NCBI GenBank assembly: GCA_965243715.1
Contig: CBDEVU010000017.1
Location: 558,001-622,000 of the forward strand
DNA: 64,000 nt
DNA from: UBA11606 sp965243715
Lineage (GTDB): Bacteria; Actinomycetota; Acidimicrobiia; Acidimicrobiales; Aldehydirespiratoraceae
Direction: 5' to 3'
Shown: piece by piece, positions 9,401-17,609 of the stretch
Layout: every line of letters starts with the position of its first letter
Position numbering within the stretch: the first letter of the stretch is position 1
Position numbers and translations under genes: made by a program
Notes under the pieces: model-generated
What the model saw: only the letters and a program-made list of their open reading frames with translations
The model's database searches: none
Told to the model about the DNA's origin: nothing

Positions 9401-10621
9401 CGTGCGATACGGCAGGAGGTCCTTATCCTCGGCGTAGGCCACGAAAAGCAACCGGAACAACACGACCATCACCTGTTCGTAAGCCGCTACCAGGTCCTGT
9501 TCGGTTGGGTTAGTCCCCAACCGCTTAGCCACCACCTTCGCTAACGCTGGTACCACATCGAAATAGACCCGCTCGCGCAAACGCACCGCAAGCGCCGCCG
9601 CGAAGCGCGAAGAATCGGCCAAAATATTATCTACCGTGCCGCCCTCACCAAGCGCCGCCGCGGAGAACAACAATTGCAGATACCCGGCCCGTTCATCAGG
9701 CAAAAGAGCAAGGTTTACTTCGACAAAGGTCTCGGCACGCCCTTTACGACCCACCCCTGTATCAGCTCGCGCTGCGTAAAGACGAATCTCTGATTTGCGG
9801 GTAAGAATAACCCACGGAACATTTTGCCGGTCGGCGAGAGCCAAAGCGTACGAAACCGGCGACATCCCAAACCGATTCGCCGACGAGTCATACGACTCAC
9901 CATCATCAAGAAAAACCGCTACAACGCGCGCCTCGCCTCCCCCAGCTGCCGAACCAAGGGTGAGCATCGACGCATTCGCAGCCAACGACTCCATCTCAAA
10001 CCCCAAACCCTGCACCAGACCCTTACCCCGCCGGAGCAAAAGCGGCACACTTTTCGCCGTAGCTGCCTGCCAATCTGGGCGTTTCGGCACTCCCACCCGC
10101 AGTTCGTGAGTGGCCAACAAACCCACATTACGCAGCCCCGGCAACTCCGCCGCCACCTCCGGCAAAGTCGCCAACAAAAACCTCGTAGCCGAGTGATGCG
10201 TAATCTCCGCTAACCCAAGCCGGGCAATCCGTTCCACCGAAGAGACCGCTAGATCACGCTGCACCGCCGGACGATCCCCCACCGGACCACACACCGCTAA
10301 CCGCCACCCCGCACCCGCCGGATAGCCCGCAGCCACTGGATAGCCCGCAGCCACTGGATAGCCCGCAGCTACTGGATAGCCCACCACCAACAGAACCGGA
10401 CACGCCCGCCCAGCCCGTCGCTTCAACCACGCCGTATGCAGATCGCTCGTCGTCGGACATTTTGCCGCCGATGCCAACACCACCTCCAACCCGTGAGGCG
10501 CAGATTGCACAAACAAACCCTCTGGCGCAAAACCAGCAGGAAACCCCGCCGGCTCCTTCCACCGCACTGGATCAAGTTCGCTAAGAAAACCCTTTGCCCA
10601 AGCCGTCATCGCGACCCGCAT
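6494..10621 (-). CDS. Large N6-adenine DNA methyltransferase (Eco57I/PglX/DrmMI-like), 1375 aa
   Basis: Modifies adenine in DNA using S-adenosylmethionine, presumably marking self DNA for the partner helicase/nuclease. Motif I reads IAMGSGHFLVAAVDR (about residue 635) and the catalytic motif IV GNPPWEKAM (about 880). This order with a long N-terminal extension (about 600 residues) is seen in type IIG and BREX/DISARM-type methyltransferases. A charged, probably coiled segment (about 780-830) separates the motifs, and the C-terminus (about 1050-1350) resembles a target recognition/TaqI-like domain. I found no confident PD-(D/E)xK nuclease motif. The N-terminus contains an 18-bp in-frame repeat. 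ATG 10609 is an alternative start. First gene of a three-ORF minus-strand operon. Confidence 0.85.
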   Translation of the reverse strand: MRVAMTAWAKGFLSELDPVRWKEPAGFPAGFAPEGLFVQSAPHGLEVVLASAAKCPTTSDLHTAWLKRRAGRACPVLLVVGYPVAAGYPVAAGYPVAAGYPAGAGWRLAVCGPVGDRPAVQRDLAVSSVERIARLGLAEITHHSATRFLLATLPEVAAELPGLRNVGLLATHELRVGVPKRPDWQAATAKSVPLLLRRGKGLVQGLGFEMESLAANASMLTLGSAAGGGEARVVAVFLDDGESYDSSANRFGMSPVSYALALADRQNVPWVILTRKSEIRLYAARADTGVGRKGRAETFVEVNLALLPDERAGYLQLLFSAAALGEGGTVDNILADSSRFAAALAVRLRERVYFDVVPALAKVVAKRLGTNPTEQDLVAAYEQVMVVLFRLLFVAYAEDKDLLPYRTNADYAEHSLSRTAQQILKTKLNNNSGEYRADCFDLWSGVVELWWAVYQGHETWGVPAYNGGLFSSDKDINAVGAQVNSLQLSDADFAPVLAALLIDKGPDGEGPVDFRSLSVREFGTIYEGLLESKLSVAQTNLSVGKQDNYEPATKSETPVVYAGEVYFHNRSGVRKDTGSYFTKPFAVEHLLDQALEPALDDHLKRLGTCREQGDDAAVAEAFFDFRCADIAMGSGHFLVAAVDRIEARLSSWLALNPIPAITAELDRLRTAAYQALGDLGHGVEIETGSLLRRQVARHCVYGVDLNHISIELARLSIWVHTFVPGLPLSFLDHNLVVGDSLSGVGTLDEVVEALDPGADPTAPSLFREQIQGLLGASEEALSRLAHTSDASKREIDDARAAHESARHAVAGARAMFDVVTANRAEVTALPEALDQATFAKVAARPAVRALIHRVAPLHFPATFPEVFLRERAGFDCILGNPPWEKAMVEDLGFWALRFPGLKSLPPGKRETEIKRLRELRSDLVAEFDDEKAAAEETRRFLHNGPYPGMNASHPDLYKAFCWRFWDLTRDDGAIGVVLPRSALAAKGSESWRRTVLAEGAFADLTIGTNTGGWIFDDVAGGYSIGLCALRKGSKHVGELQMRGPYSSLDAYRAGKKAEAFARVPIEEFLTWNASASLPLIPSPEALGTFRRLREHPPLDSFDRPWRTRPTSEFNATFDKGLFVLTGAPEPDEAWPVYKGASFNLWNPDTGKYYGTANPAKVQKVLVEKRKRTHKLTKSAFSEFPSAWVDDKSTLPCLNPRIAFRDIARATDARTVIAALIPGDVVATNKAPYLLWPVGTAADAAFVLGVLSTMVLDWFARRIIEITMNFYLVNSFPIPDAAPATNPRAARVAEIAGRLAAVDDRYAEWAAEVGVPVGSVTSDNEKDDLIAELDALVAHLYGLNEHDLAVIYTTFHEKTDHSARHAAVLEHFRNPQ
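10320..10385. repeat. 18-bp tandem repeat (about 3.5 units) inside the methyltransferase
   Basis: Units at 10320-10337, 10338-10355 and 10356-10373 read GGATAGCCCGCAGCCACT with one C/T change in the third, followed by a partial unit. On the minus strand they encode repeats of AGYPVA. Eighteen is a multiple of three, so unit loss or gain keeps the reading frame. Confidence 0.9.
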
Positions 10622-10701
10622 TCTTCAGCCATACAACAAGACTAACCCACCCCTATGACACCGACCGCCTCCCTGCTAATGATAATGTCATACCCTTTGA
10701 C

Positions 10702-10813
10702 TATATTCTAACTATGTTTATCACAACGCATCGGAAGTTGAACAACCTGTTGCCGGTCGGCTCGCCAAGCCACGCACTCCCGACGACAGCCTGCTAACTG
10801 GGGGGCGGGCTAA
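10702..10813 (+). pseudogene. Deletion remnant of a DUF222-HNH gene
   Basis: TATATT (10702-10707), six bases, then ATG 10714 begin like the intact paralogues (MFITTHRKLNNLLPVG). At about 10762 the sequence jumps to the 3' tail shared by intact copies (CGACGACAGCCTGCTAAC, ending GGGCTAA at 10813). Only about 50 bases of 5' end and 35 of 3' end survive, which suggests an internal deletion of about 1 kb. It lies in the 299-base space between the methyltransferase start and the first intact copy. I see no other gene in that space. Confidence 0.75.
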
Positions 10814-10908
10814 TGGGCGGTAGGGGTCGGGCGGTTCGGCGGTCCAGTGTGGATAAACAATTCGAACATTACTTCTGTAATAAGGGCGATAATGTCATAG
10901 GGCTTGTT

Positions 10909-10914
10909 TATAGT
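10909..10914 (+). promoter_or_regulatory. Leaderless-type -10 element of the DUF222-HNH genes
   Basis: TATAGT, then exactly six bases (GGAGTT), then ATG 10921. The same geometry recurs before every copy: TATACT 12123-12128 and 13337-13342, TATAGT 53080-53085 and 54295-54300, and TATATT before the remnants at 10714 and 52957. A -10 box six bases from the start codon predicts transcription starting at or next to the ATG, giving leaderless mRNA. A conserved ATGTCA/C motif lies about 20 bases further upstream. Confidence 0.6.
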
Positions 10915-10920
10915 GGAGTT

Positions 10921-12027
10921 ATGTTTGAATCATCGCACCGGAAGTTGAACAACCTGTTGCCGGTCGGGCTTTCACGGCCGGAGTTGATTGCCACCCTCGC
11001 CGAGTGTCACCGCCTCGCAAAACACTCCGAGGAGCGCTGCCTGGCCTACACCGCAGCCATCGACGCCCTCGACGACCACGGAGCCGACGCAGCTACCGTC
11101 ACGCGTGATCTGACCCACCGCTCGGCTCGCCAAGCCAAACAAGTTGCCGACACTGCTACGCAGTTGGCGTCTATGCCACTTATGGCCGCCGCTTTAGCTA
11201 GGGGTGAGATCGGCACTGAACATGTTGTGGCCGCGGCCAATGCCGCTAAGCGGGTGTCGCCGGAGGAGGCTGACCAACTCGTTGATGATGCGGTTGCGGT
11301 GCCGGCGGATCTTTTCTTGAAACGAACCCGGCAATGGATCGGCCAACACGAAACCGCCGACGAGATCGAGGATCGTTACCAGCGTCAACGCTCACAACGT
11401 GAAGCTAGGTGGGGCGTGGGCAACGATCGGATGCTGCACCTTCACGCCGTGCTTGATCCGGTTAGCGGCCGCGAGTTAGTAGCGGCGCTCGATCGTCGAG
11501 TTGATTTTCTATGGCGAGCCGATGGTGGCCGCGAGGGAACCCCCGACGATGTTCGCTCTCCTCGCCAACGCCGAGCCGATGCGCTGCTTGAGTTGGTGAC
11601 CACCGAATCGGCTGGGAATGGCCGGGTGCATCCCAAACACATGGTGATAATGCACCTCGACATAGCCAGCGGCACCGCCGAATTCACCGACCACGAACCA
11701 GTACCCGCATCGGTACTCGCCGACTTGGGACCCAAAGCCGAAGTTGTTGGCATGGTCTACAACGGTGACGGCCAACCGCTACACCTCGGCCGAGCCGCTC
11801 GCCTAGCCAGTCGGGCGCAATGGATCGCACTCATCGACCGCGATCGAGGATGCCTACGGTGCGGTGCCGACCCGTCACGCTGTGATGCCCACCATGTCCA
11901 CGAATACTCCACCGGTGGGGCGACCGACATCGACAACCTCGAACTCGACTGCCACGGCGACCACGCACTGATCCACCAACACGGCTTCGACCCTCGACGA
12001 CAGCCTGCTAACCGGGGGGTGGGCTAA
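10921..12027 (+). CDS. DUF222 / HNH endonuclease (13E12-repeat family), array A copy 1
   Basis: A 368-residue protein from ATG 10921, chosen because the -10 box sits six bases upstream and all paralogues align from MFESSHRKLNNLLPVG. An ATG at 10813 would add 36 in-frame residues through the spacer. Residues 1 to about 270 form the helical DUF222 domain. The C-terminus is an HNH nuclease: LRCGADPSRCDAHHVHEY, then DNLELDC and HALIHQHGFD, with the His-His, Asn and His of the motif present. The family is abundant in actinobacteria (REP13E12 elements of mycobacteria); its role is unsettled, with homing-like endonuclease activity proposed. Its TAA overlaps an ATG (TAATG) opening the next spacer. 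Confidence 0.85.
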   Translation: MFESSHRKLNNLLPVGLSRPELIATLAECHRLAKHSEERCLAYTAAIDALDDHGADAATVTRDLTHRSARQAKQVADTATQLASMPLMAAALARGEIGTEHVVAAANAAKRVSPEEADQLVDDAVAVPADLFLKRTRQWIGQHETADEIEDRYQRQRSQREARWGVGNDRMLHLHAVLDPVSGRELVAALDRRVDFLWRADGGREGTPDDVRSPRQRRADALLELVTTESAGNGRVHPKHMVIMHLDIASGTAEFTDHEPVPASVLADLGPKAEVVGMVYNGDGQPLHLGRAARLASRAQWIALIDRDRGCLRCGADPSRCDAHHVHEYSTGGATDIDNLELDCHGDHALIHQHGFDPRRQPANRGVG

Positions 12028-12134
12028 TGGGCGGCGGAGGTCGGGCGGCTCGGCAGTCCAGCGTGGATAAACAATTCGAACATTTCTTCTCTAATGATAG
12101 CCGTAGTGTCATAGGGTCTGTTTATACTGGAGTT

Positions 12135-13241
12135 ATGTTTGAATCAACGCATCGGAAGTTGAGCAACCTGTTGCCGGTAGGGCTTTCACGACCGGAGTTG
12201 ATTGCCACCCTCGCCGAGTGTCACCGCCTCGCAAAGCACTCAGAAGAGCGCTGCCTGGCCTACACCGCAGCCATCGACGCCCTCGACGACCACGGAGCCG
12301 ACGCAGCCACCGTCACACGTGACCTGACCCACCGCTCACCACGCCAAGCCAAACAAGTCGCCGACACCGCTACCCAACTGGCGTCTATGCCACTCATGGC
12401 CGCCGCGCTTGCCCGAGGCGAGATCGGCACCGAACACGTCATAGCCGCGGCCAATGCCGCTAAGCAGGTGTCGCCGGAGGCGGCTGACCAACTCGTTGAT
12501 GATGCGGTTGCGGTGCCAGCGGATCTTTTCTTGAAACGAACCCGGCAATGGATCGGCCAACACGAAACAGGCGATGAGATTGAGGATCGTTACCAGCGGC
12601 AACGCTCACAACGTGAAGCGCGGTGGAGGATGGGCAACGATCGGATGCTGCACCTCCACGCCGTGCTTGATCCGGTTAGCGGCCGCGAGTTGGTAGCGGC
12701 GCTTGACCGTCGAGTTGATGTCCTATGGCGTGCCGATGGTGGCCGCGAGGGGTCCCCCGACGATGTTCGCTCTCCTCGCCAACGCCGAGCCGATGCGCTG
12801 CTTGAGTTGGTGACGACGGAATCGTCTGGGACTGGCCGGGTGCATCCCAAACACATGGTGATAATGCACCTCGACCTAGCCAACGGCACCGCCGAATTCA
12901 CCGACCACGAACCAGTACCGGGGTCGGTACTTGCTGAGTTGGGGCCCAAAGCCGAAGTTGTTGGCATGGTCTACGACGGTGAGGGCCAACCGCTGCACCT
13001 CGGCCGAACCGTTCGCTTGGCTAGCCGGTCGCAATGGATCGCACTCATCGACCGCGACCGAGGATGCCTACGGTGCGGTGCCGACCCGTCACGCTGTGAT
13101 GCCCACCACATCCACGAATACTCCGCCGGCGGGGCTACCAACATCGACAACCTCGAACTCGACTGCCACGGCGATCACGCACTGATCCACCAACACGGCT
13201 TCGACCCTCGACGACAGCCTGCTAACCGGGGGGCGGGCTAA
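12135..13241 (+). CDS. DUF222 / HNH endonuclease, array A copy 2
   Basis: A 368-residue paralogue starting MFESTHRKLSNLLPVG, with the DUF222 domain and C-terminal HNH motif intact (DAHHIHEYSAGGATN, DNLELDC, HALIHQHG). TATACT lies six bases before the ATG. An in-frame upstream ATG at 12027 overlaps the stop of copy 1 and would give 404 residues. It differs from copy 1 by scattered substitutions (for example TDE to GDE near QHET, and RRVDV for RRVDF), so the copies have diverged rather than being assembly duplicates. Confidence 0.85.
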   Translation: MFESTHRKLSNLLPVGLSRPELIATLAECHRLAKHSEERCLAYTAAIDALDDHGADAATVTRDLTHRSPRQAKQVADTATQLASMPLMAAALARGEIGTEHVIAAANAAKQVSPEAADQLVDDAVAVPADLFLKRTRQWIGQHETGDEIEDRYQRQRSQREARWRMGNDRMLHLHAVLDPVSGRELVAALDRRVDVLWRADGGREGSPDDVRSPRQRRADALLELVTTESSGTGRVHPKHMVIMHLDLANGTAEFTDHEPVPGSVLAELGPKAEVVGMVYDGEGQPLHLGRTVRLASRSQWIALIDRDRGCLRCGADPSRCDAHHIHEYSAGGATNIDNLELDCHGDHALIHQHGFDPRRQPANRGAG

Positions 13242-13348
13242 TGGGCGGCGGAGGCCGGGCGGCTCGGCAGTCCAGCGTGGATAAACAATTCGAACATTTC
13301 TCCGATAATACTGGCGATAATGTCACAGGCTCTCTTTATACTGGAGTT

Positions 13349-14491
13349 ATGTTTGAATCATCGCATCGGAAGTTGAGCAACCTGTTGCCGGTCGGGCTTT
13401 CACGGCCGGAGTTGATTGCCACCCTCGCCGAGTGTCACCGCCTCGCAAAACACTCCGAAGAGCGCTGCCTGGCCTACACCGCAGCCATCGACGCCCTCGA
13501 CGACCACGGAACCGACGCAGCCACCGTCACCCGTGATCTGACCCACCGCTCGGCCCGCCAAGCCAAACAAGTCGCCGACACTGCTACCCAATTGGCGTCT
13601 ATGCCACTCATGGCCGCCGCTTTAGCTCGAGGCGAGATCGGCACCGAACATGTTGTGGCCGCGGCCGATGCCGCTAAGCAGGTATCGCCGGGGGAGGCTG
13701 ACCAACTTGTTGATGATGCCGTTGCGGTGCCGGCGGATCTTTTCTTGAAACGAACACGGCAATGGATCGGCCAACACGAAACAGGCGACGAGATTGAGGA
13801 TCGCTACCAACGGCAACGCTCACAACGTGAAGCACGGTGGAGGATGGGCAACGATCGGATGCTGCACCTTCATGCCGTGCTTGATCCGGTTAGCGGCCGC
13901 GAACTGGTAGCGGCGCTTGATCGTCGAGTTGATTTTCTATGGCGCTCCGATGGTGGCCGCGAGGGAACCCCCGACGATGTTCGCTCACCCCGCCAACGCC
14001 GAGCCGATGCACTGCTTGAGTTGGTGACGACGGAATCGTCTGGGAATGGCCGGGTGCATCCCAAACACATGGTGATAATGCACCTCGACCTAGCCAACGG
14101 CACCGCCGAATTCACCGACCACGAACCAGTACCCGCCTCGGTACTTGCTGAGTTGGGACCCAAAGCCGAAGTTGTTGGCATGATCTACAACGGTGACGGC
14201 CAACCGCTGCACCTCGGCCGAACAGTTCGCCTGGCCAGTCGAGCGCAATGGATTGCACTCATCGACCGAGACCGAGGATGCCAACGCTGCGGAGACCCAC
14301 CATCACGCTGCGACGCACACCACATCCACGAATACTCCGCCGGCGGGGCTACCAACATCGACAACCTCGAACTCGACTGCCACAGCGACCACGCACTGAT
14401 CCACCAACACAGCTTCGACCCCCGACGAACAGCCTCCGAACCCGAGGGCTGGCTAATGTGGGGGAAAGGCTGGCGGCGGGGGGCGGGATAA
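13349..14491 (+). CDS. DUF222 / HNH endonuclease, array A copy 3, altered C-terminus
   Basis: A 380-residue paralogue. The DUF222 part matches copies 1 and 2, and the HNH motif is present with a variant zinc-like region (QRCGDPPSRCDAHHIHEY, DNLELDCHSDHALIHQ). The last about 25 residues differ: instead of RRQPANRGAG it runs RRTASEPEGWLMWGKGWR, because the 3' end diverges after the HNH domain at the edge of the array. TATACT is six bases before ATG 13349. Array B copy 5 has a related tail, which suggests both are the terminal units of their arrays. Confidence 0.85.
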   Translation: MFESSHRKLSNLLPVGLSRPELIATLAECHRLAKHSEERCLAYTAAIDALDDHGTDAATVTRDLTHRSARQAKQVADTATQLASMPLMAAALARGEIGTEHVVAAADAAKQVSPGEADQLVDDAVAVPADLFLKRTRQWIGQHETGDEIEDRYQRQRSQREARWRMGNDRMLHLHAVLDPVSGRELVAALDRRVDFLWRSDGGREGTPDDVRSPRQRRADALLELVTTESSGNGRVHPKHMVIMHLDLANGTAEFTDHEPVPASVLAELGPKAEVVGMIYNGDGQPLHLGRTVRLASRAQWIALIDRDRGCQRCGDPPSRCDAHHIHEYSAGGATNIDNLELDCHSDHALIHQHSFDPRRTASEPEGWLMWGKGWRRGAG

Positions 14492-14530
14492 TCCGTGGGC
14501 GGCGGCCGAGAGCGTGCGGGCGGCTTGGCT

Positions 14531-16528
14531 TTAGTCTAGACCTAGTTGGGCCTTGCGATCCGACGACCATACTGTGATCAGTCGATCGGCGGTGAGGCCG
14601 AGCAAGGCGACACACAAGCCGAGGATTGAACCAGCGCCGATATCGGAGTTGGTGAGAGACAACAACAGTGGTGTGCCAAGACCGCCGATGCCGCCGATGA
14701 GCGCACCGATCATCACCATGAACAAGCTGTAAAGAATCGTCTGGTTGAGCCCAAGAAGAATCTCCGGCATGGCCAGCGGGATCTTTACCTTCCACAACAC
14801 CTGACGGGGCTTGCACCCGGTGGTGAGCGCAGCTTCAATCTTGTCGGCAGGGACACCCCGCAAGCCCAGCATCGTGTAGCGGGTAGCGGGAACGGTCGGA
14901 TAGATCAACATGGCGGTCAGAACCGCGGCGGGGCCGACCCTAAAGAGCATGACCACTGGCAACAAATAGATAAACGACGGCATGGTTTGGAAGGTGTCGA
15001 GGCCGACCTGAAGGACAGCTACTCGCCGTTCGGACTGGTGGGCCCAAATACCCAACCCGACCCCCATAATCATGCACAAAATCACCGCGGCGAGGACGAG
15101 GTAGGTGGTCTGCATTGCTTCGACCCAGAAACCGGACAAGGCAATGGCTAAAGCCAGCAAACCCGCCGACCCGGCGAGTCTCGGACCTTTCAGCGCCCAG
15201 CCAATGCCAACGATCAAGACGATCCCCACGATCCACGGCGTGGCTTGGAAGGCATCACGCATCGGCAACAAAAAGTTGATGAGCATGAAATCCTTGATCG
15301 TGCCCACCACGCTCTGCATCTGCAACCAGTCAATCACGCTGTCGGTTTGGTCCGAAAAGGAGATCGTGCCGCCCTCCGGGAAAACCCTGAAGAAGCCAAT
15401 GGACTTGCTCAACGCTAAAGTAACGAAAGTGAGCACAACGGCGAGATACGCGAACCGGAACCGCTCGAGATGGGGCACCTCATCGCGATGTTCGGGCTCG
15501 CGTGCCGCCCACGCCTGACTCAGACGATCGAGAATAATCGCCATGAGAACCACGGCGATACCTATCTCGAGGCCCTCCCCGATCCTAAGACTATTCAGCC
15601 GGCCCTTGAGTTCTAGGCCCAAACCGTTGGTGCCGATGAAGGACGCAACCACGACCATTCCGAGGGCGCCCATCACGACCTGGTTGACACCCACCATCAA
15701 CGCTCGCCGAGCCGCGGGCAACTCGACCTTCCACAACATTTGACGCGATGTCGCGCCCGACATTTGACCCGCTTCGATGATCTCCGGCGAGATGCCCCGC
15801 AAGCCCAGCAAAGTCAAGCGGGCCATCGGTGGGAAGGCAAACACGATGGTTGCAATGACGCCCGCTTTGTTCGACAGGCCGACGAAAACCACAACCGGTA
15901 ACAAGTAAGAAAAGTGAGGAAACGCCTGCAAAACATTAAGAAAAGGCAACAGTATGCGCTCAAACCAACGACGTTTAGCGGCCAACAGGCCAAGGATGAA
16001 CCCGACAAAACCAGCTACCGGAACCGCCACCGCCACCACCGCGAGGGTCTTCATCGAATCTTCCCACAAGCCGAAGAGGGCGAAGTAGAAGATCGAAAGA
16101 CCGGTAAGCAGCGACAGCTTCCAGCCCCCGAGATGCCAGCCAAGGACTGCCCCCAACGCCATCAGCATCGGCCACGGGATCGGCCCGAGCCAAAGCGAAC
16201 CCTCGCCGGTGAGTAAGATTCCCTCCATGAAATCCAGCGGATAGTCAAGCCACGCCGCGATGAAGCGGGTTAGCTCGCGAAAGTTGAACAACCCAAGAAA
16301 TTGATCGTCTTTTAGATAATCAACAAAACGGTTGATGTGCTTTGGCAGGTCCGGCACCGCCCAACTGGGCATAGTGCGAGTCCACTCTGGGAATGAATCG
16401 CCGATCAACTGGCGAATGATCTGGAGAACTACGAACGGTCCCAGGGCAATCGAAACCCGGCCCTTCGTGGTCGACAGGAACGGTTGACGGTCAGTGACCG
16501 CGGCGGCGGTCGGGGCGGTGGCTGTCAC
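14531..16528 (-). CDS. tmoW: Betaine/TMAO-type ABC transporter, fused double permease (TmoW-like)
   Basis: Inner-membrane permease of 665 residues, starting at GTG 16528, which overlaps the ATPase stop (GTGA). It holds two consecutive binding-protein-dependent permease domains, each with an EAA-type loop: EAGQMSGATSRQMLWKVELP (first half) and EAALTTGCKPRQVLWKVKIP (second half), with many hydrophobic helices. The usual ProW/OpuAB permease has one such domain; here the pore dimer is on one chain. The family carries quaternary amines such as glycine betaine. Lying beside Tdm and Tmm, it is most likely the TMAO transporter (TmoXVW), but betaine or choline cannot be excluded from sequence. Confidence 0.75.
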   Translation of the reverse strand: MTATAPTAAAVTDRQPFLSTTKGRVSIALGPFVVLQIIRQLIGDSFPEWTRTMPSWAVPDLPKHINRFVDYLKDDQFLGLFNFRELTRFIAAWLDYPLDFMEGILLTGEGSLWLGPIPWPMLMALGAVLGWHLGGWKLSLLTGLSIFYFALFGLWEDSMKTLAVVAVAVPVAGFVGFILGLLAAKRRWFERILLPFLNVLQAFPHFSYLLPVVVFVGLSNKAGVIATIVFAFPPMARLTLLGLRGISPEIIEAGQMSGATSRQMLWKVELPAARRALMVGVNQVVMGALGMVVVASFIGTNGLGLELKGRLNSLRIGEGLEIGIAVVLMAIILDRLSQAWAAREPEHRDEVPHLERFRFAYLAVVLTFVTLALSKSIGFFRVFPEGGTISFSDQTDSVIDWLQMQSVVGTIKDFMLINFLLPMRDAFQATPWIVGIVLIVGIGWALKGPRLAGSAGLLALAIALSGFWVEAMQTTYLVLAAVILCMIMGVGLGIWAHQSERRVAVLQVGLDTFQTMPSFIYLLPVVMLFRVGPAAVLTAMLIYPTVPATRYTMLGLRGVPADKIEAALTTGCKPRQVLWKVKIPLAMPEILLGLNQTILYSLFMVMIGALIGGIGGLGTPLLLSLTNSDIGAGSILGLCVALLGLTADRLITVWSSDRKAQLGLD

Positions 16529-17547
16529 GCTTGATCTCCGTAGAGGGCGGCGATGAGGTCATCTCGGTCGACAACCCCCACGATCGAACCCGTGTCGTCG
16601 TGGACACCGTGATCGCCGTCGATGCCCAGAACTTGGGGGGCTACATCAGCCAACTTTGCTACCGACGAGACCGAACCCGAGGCCTGAGTGTCGGCGGCGG
16701 CGGGACGCATCACGGCACTCACACTCAGCAACTTCTCCCTCGACACGTCGCTAGTGAACTTGCGTACGTAGTCGGTGGCTGGGTGCGTAATGATCTCCTC
16801 GGGTGTACCGATTTGGTCGATACCGCCTTCGTACATGATGGCCACACGGTCGGCGAGACGAATTGCTTCGTCGAAGTCGTGGGTGATGAACACGATCGTT
16901 TTGTGCAGTTGATCCTGCAACCGCAAGAACTCGTCTTGCATCTCCTTGCGGATAAGCGGGTCAAGGGCCGAGAAGGGCTCATCGAGGAACCACACGTCGG
17001 GCTCCACCGCCAGCGAACGGCCGATACCGACTCGTTGCTGTTGCCCACCGGAGAGTTCACGCGGGTAGTAGTTATCGCGACCGGCGAGGCCGACGAGTTG
17101 GAGAATCTCTCGTCCCTTGGCGCGACGCTCCTCGCGTTCGACGCCTTGGACCTCCAGCGGAAAGGCCACGTTATCGAGAACCGTCCGGTGCGGGAAGAGA
17201 GCAAAGTGCTGGAACACCATGCCCATCTTGTGGCGCCGGATCTCGATCATCTCTTTATCGGTTGCAGTCAGCAGGTCGCTGCCCTCAAACAGTAACTCGC
17301 CCGCGGTGGGTTCGATCAAACGCGAAAGACAGCGTACAAGCGTGGACTTGCCTGAGCCACTAAGACCCATGAGGACCAGAATCTCGCCTTCGTACACCTC
17401 GAGGCTGGCGTCGTACACGGCGGGAATGTAGCCCGCCTCTTTTACTTGGTCCGGCGATGGATGGCCATTATGGCTGCGCAGGAATCCTTCAGGGTCTGGC
17501 CCGAAGAGTTTCCAGACATTGCGACAGCTGAGCTTTGATTCCGACAC
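16525..17547 (-). CDS. tmoV: Betaine/TMAO-type ABC transporter ATPase with C-terminal CBS-like region (TmoV/ProV-like)
   Basis: A 340-residue ATPase that powers the adjacent permease. Walker A GLSGSGKST is at residues 61-69, signature LSGGQQQR at about 165-172, Walker B VWFLDEPFSALDP at about 185, and the switch His in FITHDFDEAIRLADR. The N-terminal KLFGPDPEGF extension is characteristic of the ProV/OpuAA group. After about residue 275 a short region including GIVGVVDRDDLIAALYG looks like part of a CBS module, used for osmotic or ionic control in OpuA relatives. It follows the binding-protein gene after a 151-base gap containing a hairpin. Confidence 0.85.
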   Translation of the reverse strand: MSESKLSCRNVWKLFGPDPEGFLRSHNGHPSPDQVKEAGYIPAVYDASLEVYEGEILVLMGLSGSGKSTLVRCLSRLIEPTAGELLFEGSDLLTATDKEMIEIRRHKMGMVFQHFALFPHRTVLDNVAFPLEVQGVEREERRAKGREILQLVGLAGRDNYYPRELSGGQQQRVGIGRSLAVEPDVWFLDEPFSALDPLIRKEMQDEFLRLQDQLHKTIVFITHDFDEAIRLADRVAIMYEGGIDQIGTPEEIITHPATDYVRKFTSDVSREKLLSVSAVMRPAAADTQASGSVSSVAKLADVAPQVLGIDGDHGVHDDTGSIVGVVDRDDLIAALYGDQA

Positions 17548-17609
17548 GTTCCCCCCGGAGCGGCAGTGGATTATGAGTTTCCTACGAGACTAGTGTCCCA
17601 TGCAACTTC

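Larger units (their letters stand above)
10813..14491 (+). repeat. Tandem array A of DUF222-HNH units, period 1214 bp
   Basis: The three gene starts (10921, 12135, 13349) are spaced exactly 1214 bases apart. Each unit is an about 1107-base gene plus a 107-base spacer beginning TAATGGGCGG and containing GTGGATAAACAATTCGAACA. Genes and spacers are both highly similar, as expected from tandem duplication or gene conversion. Array B (52.8-55.4 kb) carries the same unit in the same orientation. Confidence 0.9.

Noticed and set aside
10320..10385. Short regular repeats as a CRISPR array
   Set aside because: Units are contiguous without spacers and lie in frame within a coding gene.
10813..14491. 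DUF222 units as an insertion sequence with transposase
   Set aside because: No terminal inverted repeats, target-site duplications or transposase motifs; the protein is an HNH nuclease family. Mobility may still occur by recombination.
16531..17295. A 254-codon plus-strand frame
   Set aside because: Antisense to the ABC ATPase whose Walker motifs are complete; His/Val-rich shadow pattern.
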